From Bacteroidota bacterium (lineage in GTDB: Bacteria > Bacteroidota > Bacteroidia > Bacteroidales > 4484-276): a stretch of 14,271 nucleotides of DNA. Position numbers and translations under genes: made by a program. Of the stretch, positions 13,798-14,271 are shown in pieces; within the stretch, counting starts at the first letter, position 1; every line of letters begins with the position of its first letter. The stretch is taken from assembly GCA_013203545.1 (NCBI GenBank), contig JABMQA010000090.1, positions 1 through 14,271 of the forward strand, written 5' to 3'. The notes under the pieces are model-generated. The model worked only from the letters and a program-made list of their open reading frames with translations. It had not been told where the DNA came from and did not search any database.

Positions 13798-13948
13798 ATT
13801 AGCCCCGTCCTTCAGGGCGGGGATTGAATTTGATAAAAGTAATTTTCGCAAAATCCAGAAAAATTTATTTTTAATTTCAAATTTTTCTGGATTTTGCTTC
13901 CAATAATTGAAGAATTTCGTTTTCCCCGCCCTGAAGGACGGGGCTAAT
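13798..13948. mobile_element. REPIN-like inverted pair of GC-rich hairpins (non-autonomous element)
   Basis: Two perfect 26-base inverted arms (13798-13823 and 13923-13948) flank an AT-rich core. Each arm is itself a hairpin, CCCCGTCC-TTCA-GGGCGGGG, with one G-T wobble. Inside the core a second perfect 19-base inverted repeat, GCAAAATCCAGAAAAATTT (13848-13866) with its complement at 13879-13897, surrounds a 12-base loop. No reading frame is present. The layout resembles paired REP sequences mobilised by IS200/IS605-like Y1 transposases (RAYT), or a small MITE. It fills most of the hypD-hypE gap and as RNA would fold into very stable structures that could stop or protect transcripts. No target duplication is evident. 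Confidence 0.7.
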
Positions 13949-13962
13949 TATTTCTCTTTATC

Positions 13963-14271
13963 CTAATCCCGATTATACCTGAAATATGCATGACATGCAC
14001 CTTCACTGCTCACCATACATGCACCTACAGGATCCTGAGGTGTACACGCACCGGCAAACAAACGGCAATCCTTTGGGGTTTTAACTCCCTTTAGAATTTC
14101 ACCACAGATACAACCTTTGGGTTCCACAGTTTTCTCAATATCCACTTCAATCATTTTGTCCGCATCCAGGTGCCGGTATTTTTCACGCAATTTCAACCCG
14201 CTTTTATCAAGGATACCTAATCCGCGCCACCAGTCGGCTTTGAGTTCAAAAACATCGTACAATATTTGAAG
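13963..14271 (-). CDS. hypD: Hydrogenase maturation protein HypD, C-terminal part (cut by window end)
   Basis: The last 103 codons of hypD are visible; the reading frame continues beyond 14271 with LQILYDVFEL, so the TTG at 14262 is not a start. HypD is the [4Fe-4S] scaffold that, with HypC, assembles the Fe(CN)2CO group of [NiFe] hydrogenase. The visible part has the family's C-terminal signature: WWRGLG, SGLKLREKY, GCICGEILKGVKTP, DCRLFAGACTP and PVGACMVSSEGACHAYFRY. These hold the conserved cysteines, including those that bind the cluster. It stops 15 bases before the paired-hairpin element and is followed by hypE, the usual hypD-hypE order. hypC and hypF would be expected upstream, outside the window. 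Confidence 0.96.
   Translation of the reverse strand, partial: LQILYDVFELKADWWRGLGILDKSGLKLREKYRHLDADKMIEVDIEKTVEPKGCICGEILKGVKTPKDCRLFAGACTPQDPVGACMVSSEGACHAYFRYNRD

Noticed and set aside
13798..13948. CRISPR array or simple terminator
   Set aside because: There are only two copies, in inverted orientation, without regular spacers. The nested perfect repeats and the identity of both arms go beyond an ordinary terminator.

Overview
The window looks like a chromosomal piece of a Bacteroidetes (Bacteroidales/marine Bacteroidia-like) bacterium. The support is: several promoters of the Bacteroidetes type (TTG about 20 bases before TAnnTTTG), no clear Shine-Dalgarno sequences, a ribosomal protein Thx gene, and a secreted protein with a type IX secretion C-terminal sorting domain. 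Intergenic DNA is AT-rich and genes are moderately AT-rich.

Layout. 139-3496 (minus strand) is a tight four-gene operon: a NikR-type nickel regulator, then a lipoprotein substrate-binding protein, a FecCD-type permease and an ATPase. The transporter family is usually called iron-siderophore/cobalamin, but the linked NikR argues for nickel (or cobalt). 3595-4180 has no convincing gene. It has unusually high GC for an intergenic region, its own promoter, a terminator, and a dense set of perfect helices, two capped by UACG tetraloops; I read it as a large structured non-coding RNA of about 570 nt of unknown class. 4403-5542 (plus) holds a TrmH/SpoU-type RNA 2'-O-methyltransferase and ribosomal protein Thx with a long histone-H1-like Lys/Glu/Ala/Pro tail. 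5722-8381 (minus) holds a MurL-type epimerase and a MurD-type ligase with overlapping stop and start, which suggests the alternative L-Glu ligation plus epimerisation route to D-Glu in peptidoglycan. 8509-9099 (plus) is a YqgE/AlgH family protein.

9148-14271 is a [NiFe]-hydrogenase maturation region: hypA-hypB (minus) and hypD-hypE (minus, hypD cut by the window end). Between them on the plus strand lie a T9SS-exported probable beta-propeller protein and a small Cys-rich zinc-ribbon protein. Between hypD and hypE sits a 151-bp element made of two inverted REP-like hairpins around a second perfect inverted repeat.

How it fits together: NikR, the ABC transporter, the very His-rich HypB, HypA, HypE and HypD form a coherent nickel uptake, storage and insertion set for a [NiFe] hydrogenase whose structural genes are not in the window. 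hypC and hypF are also not seen here.
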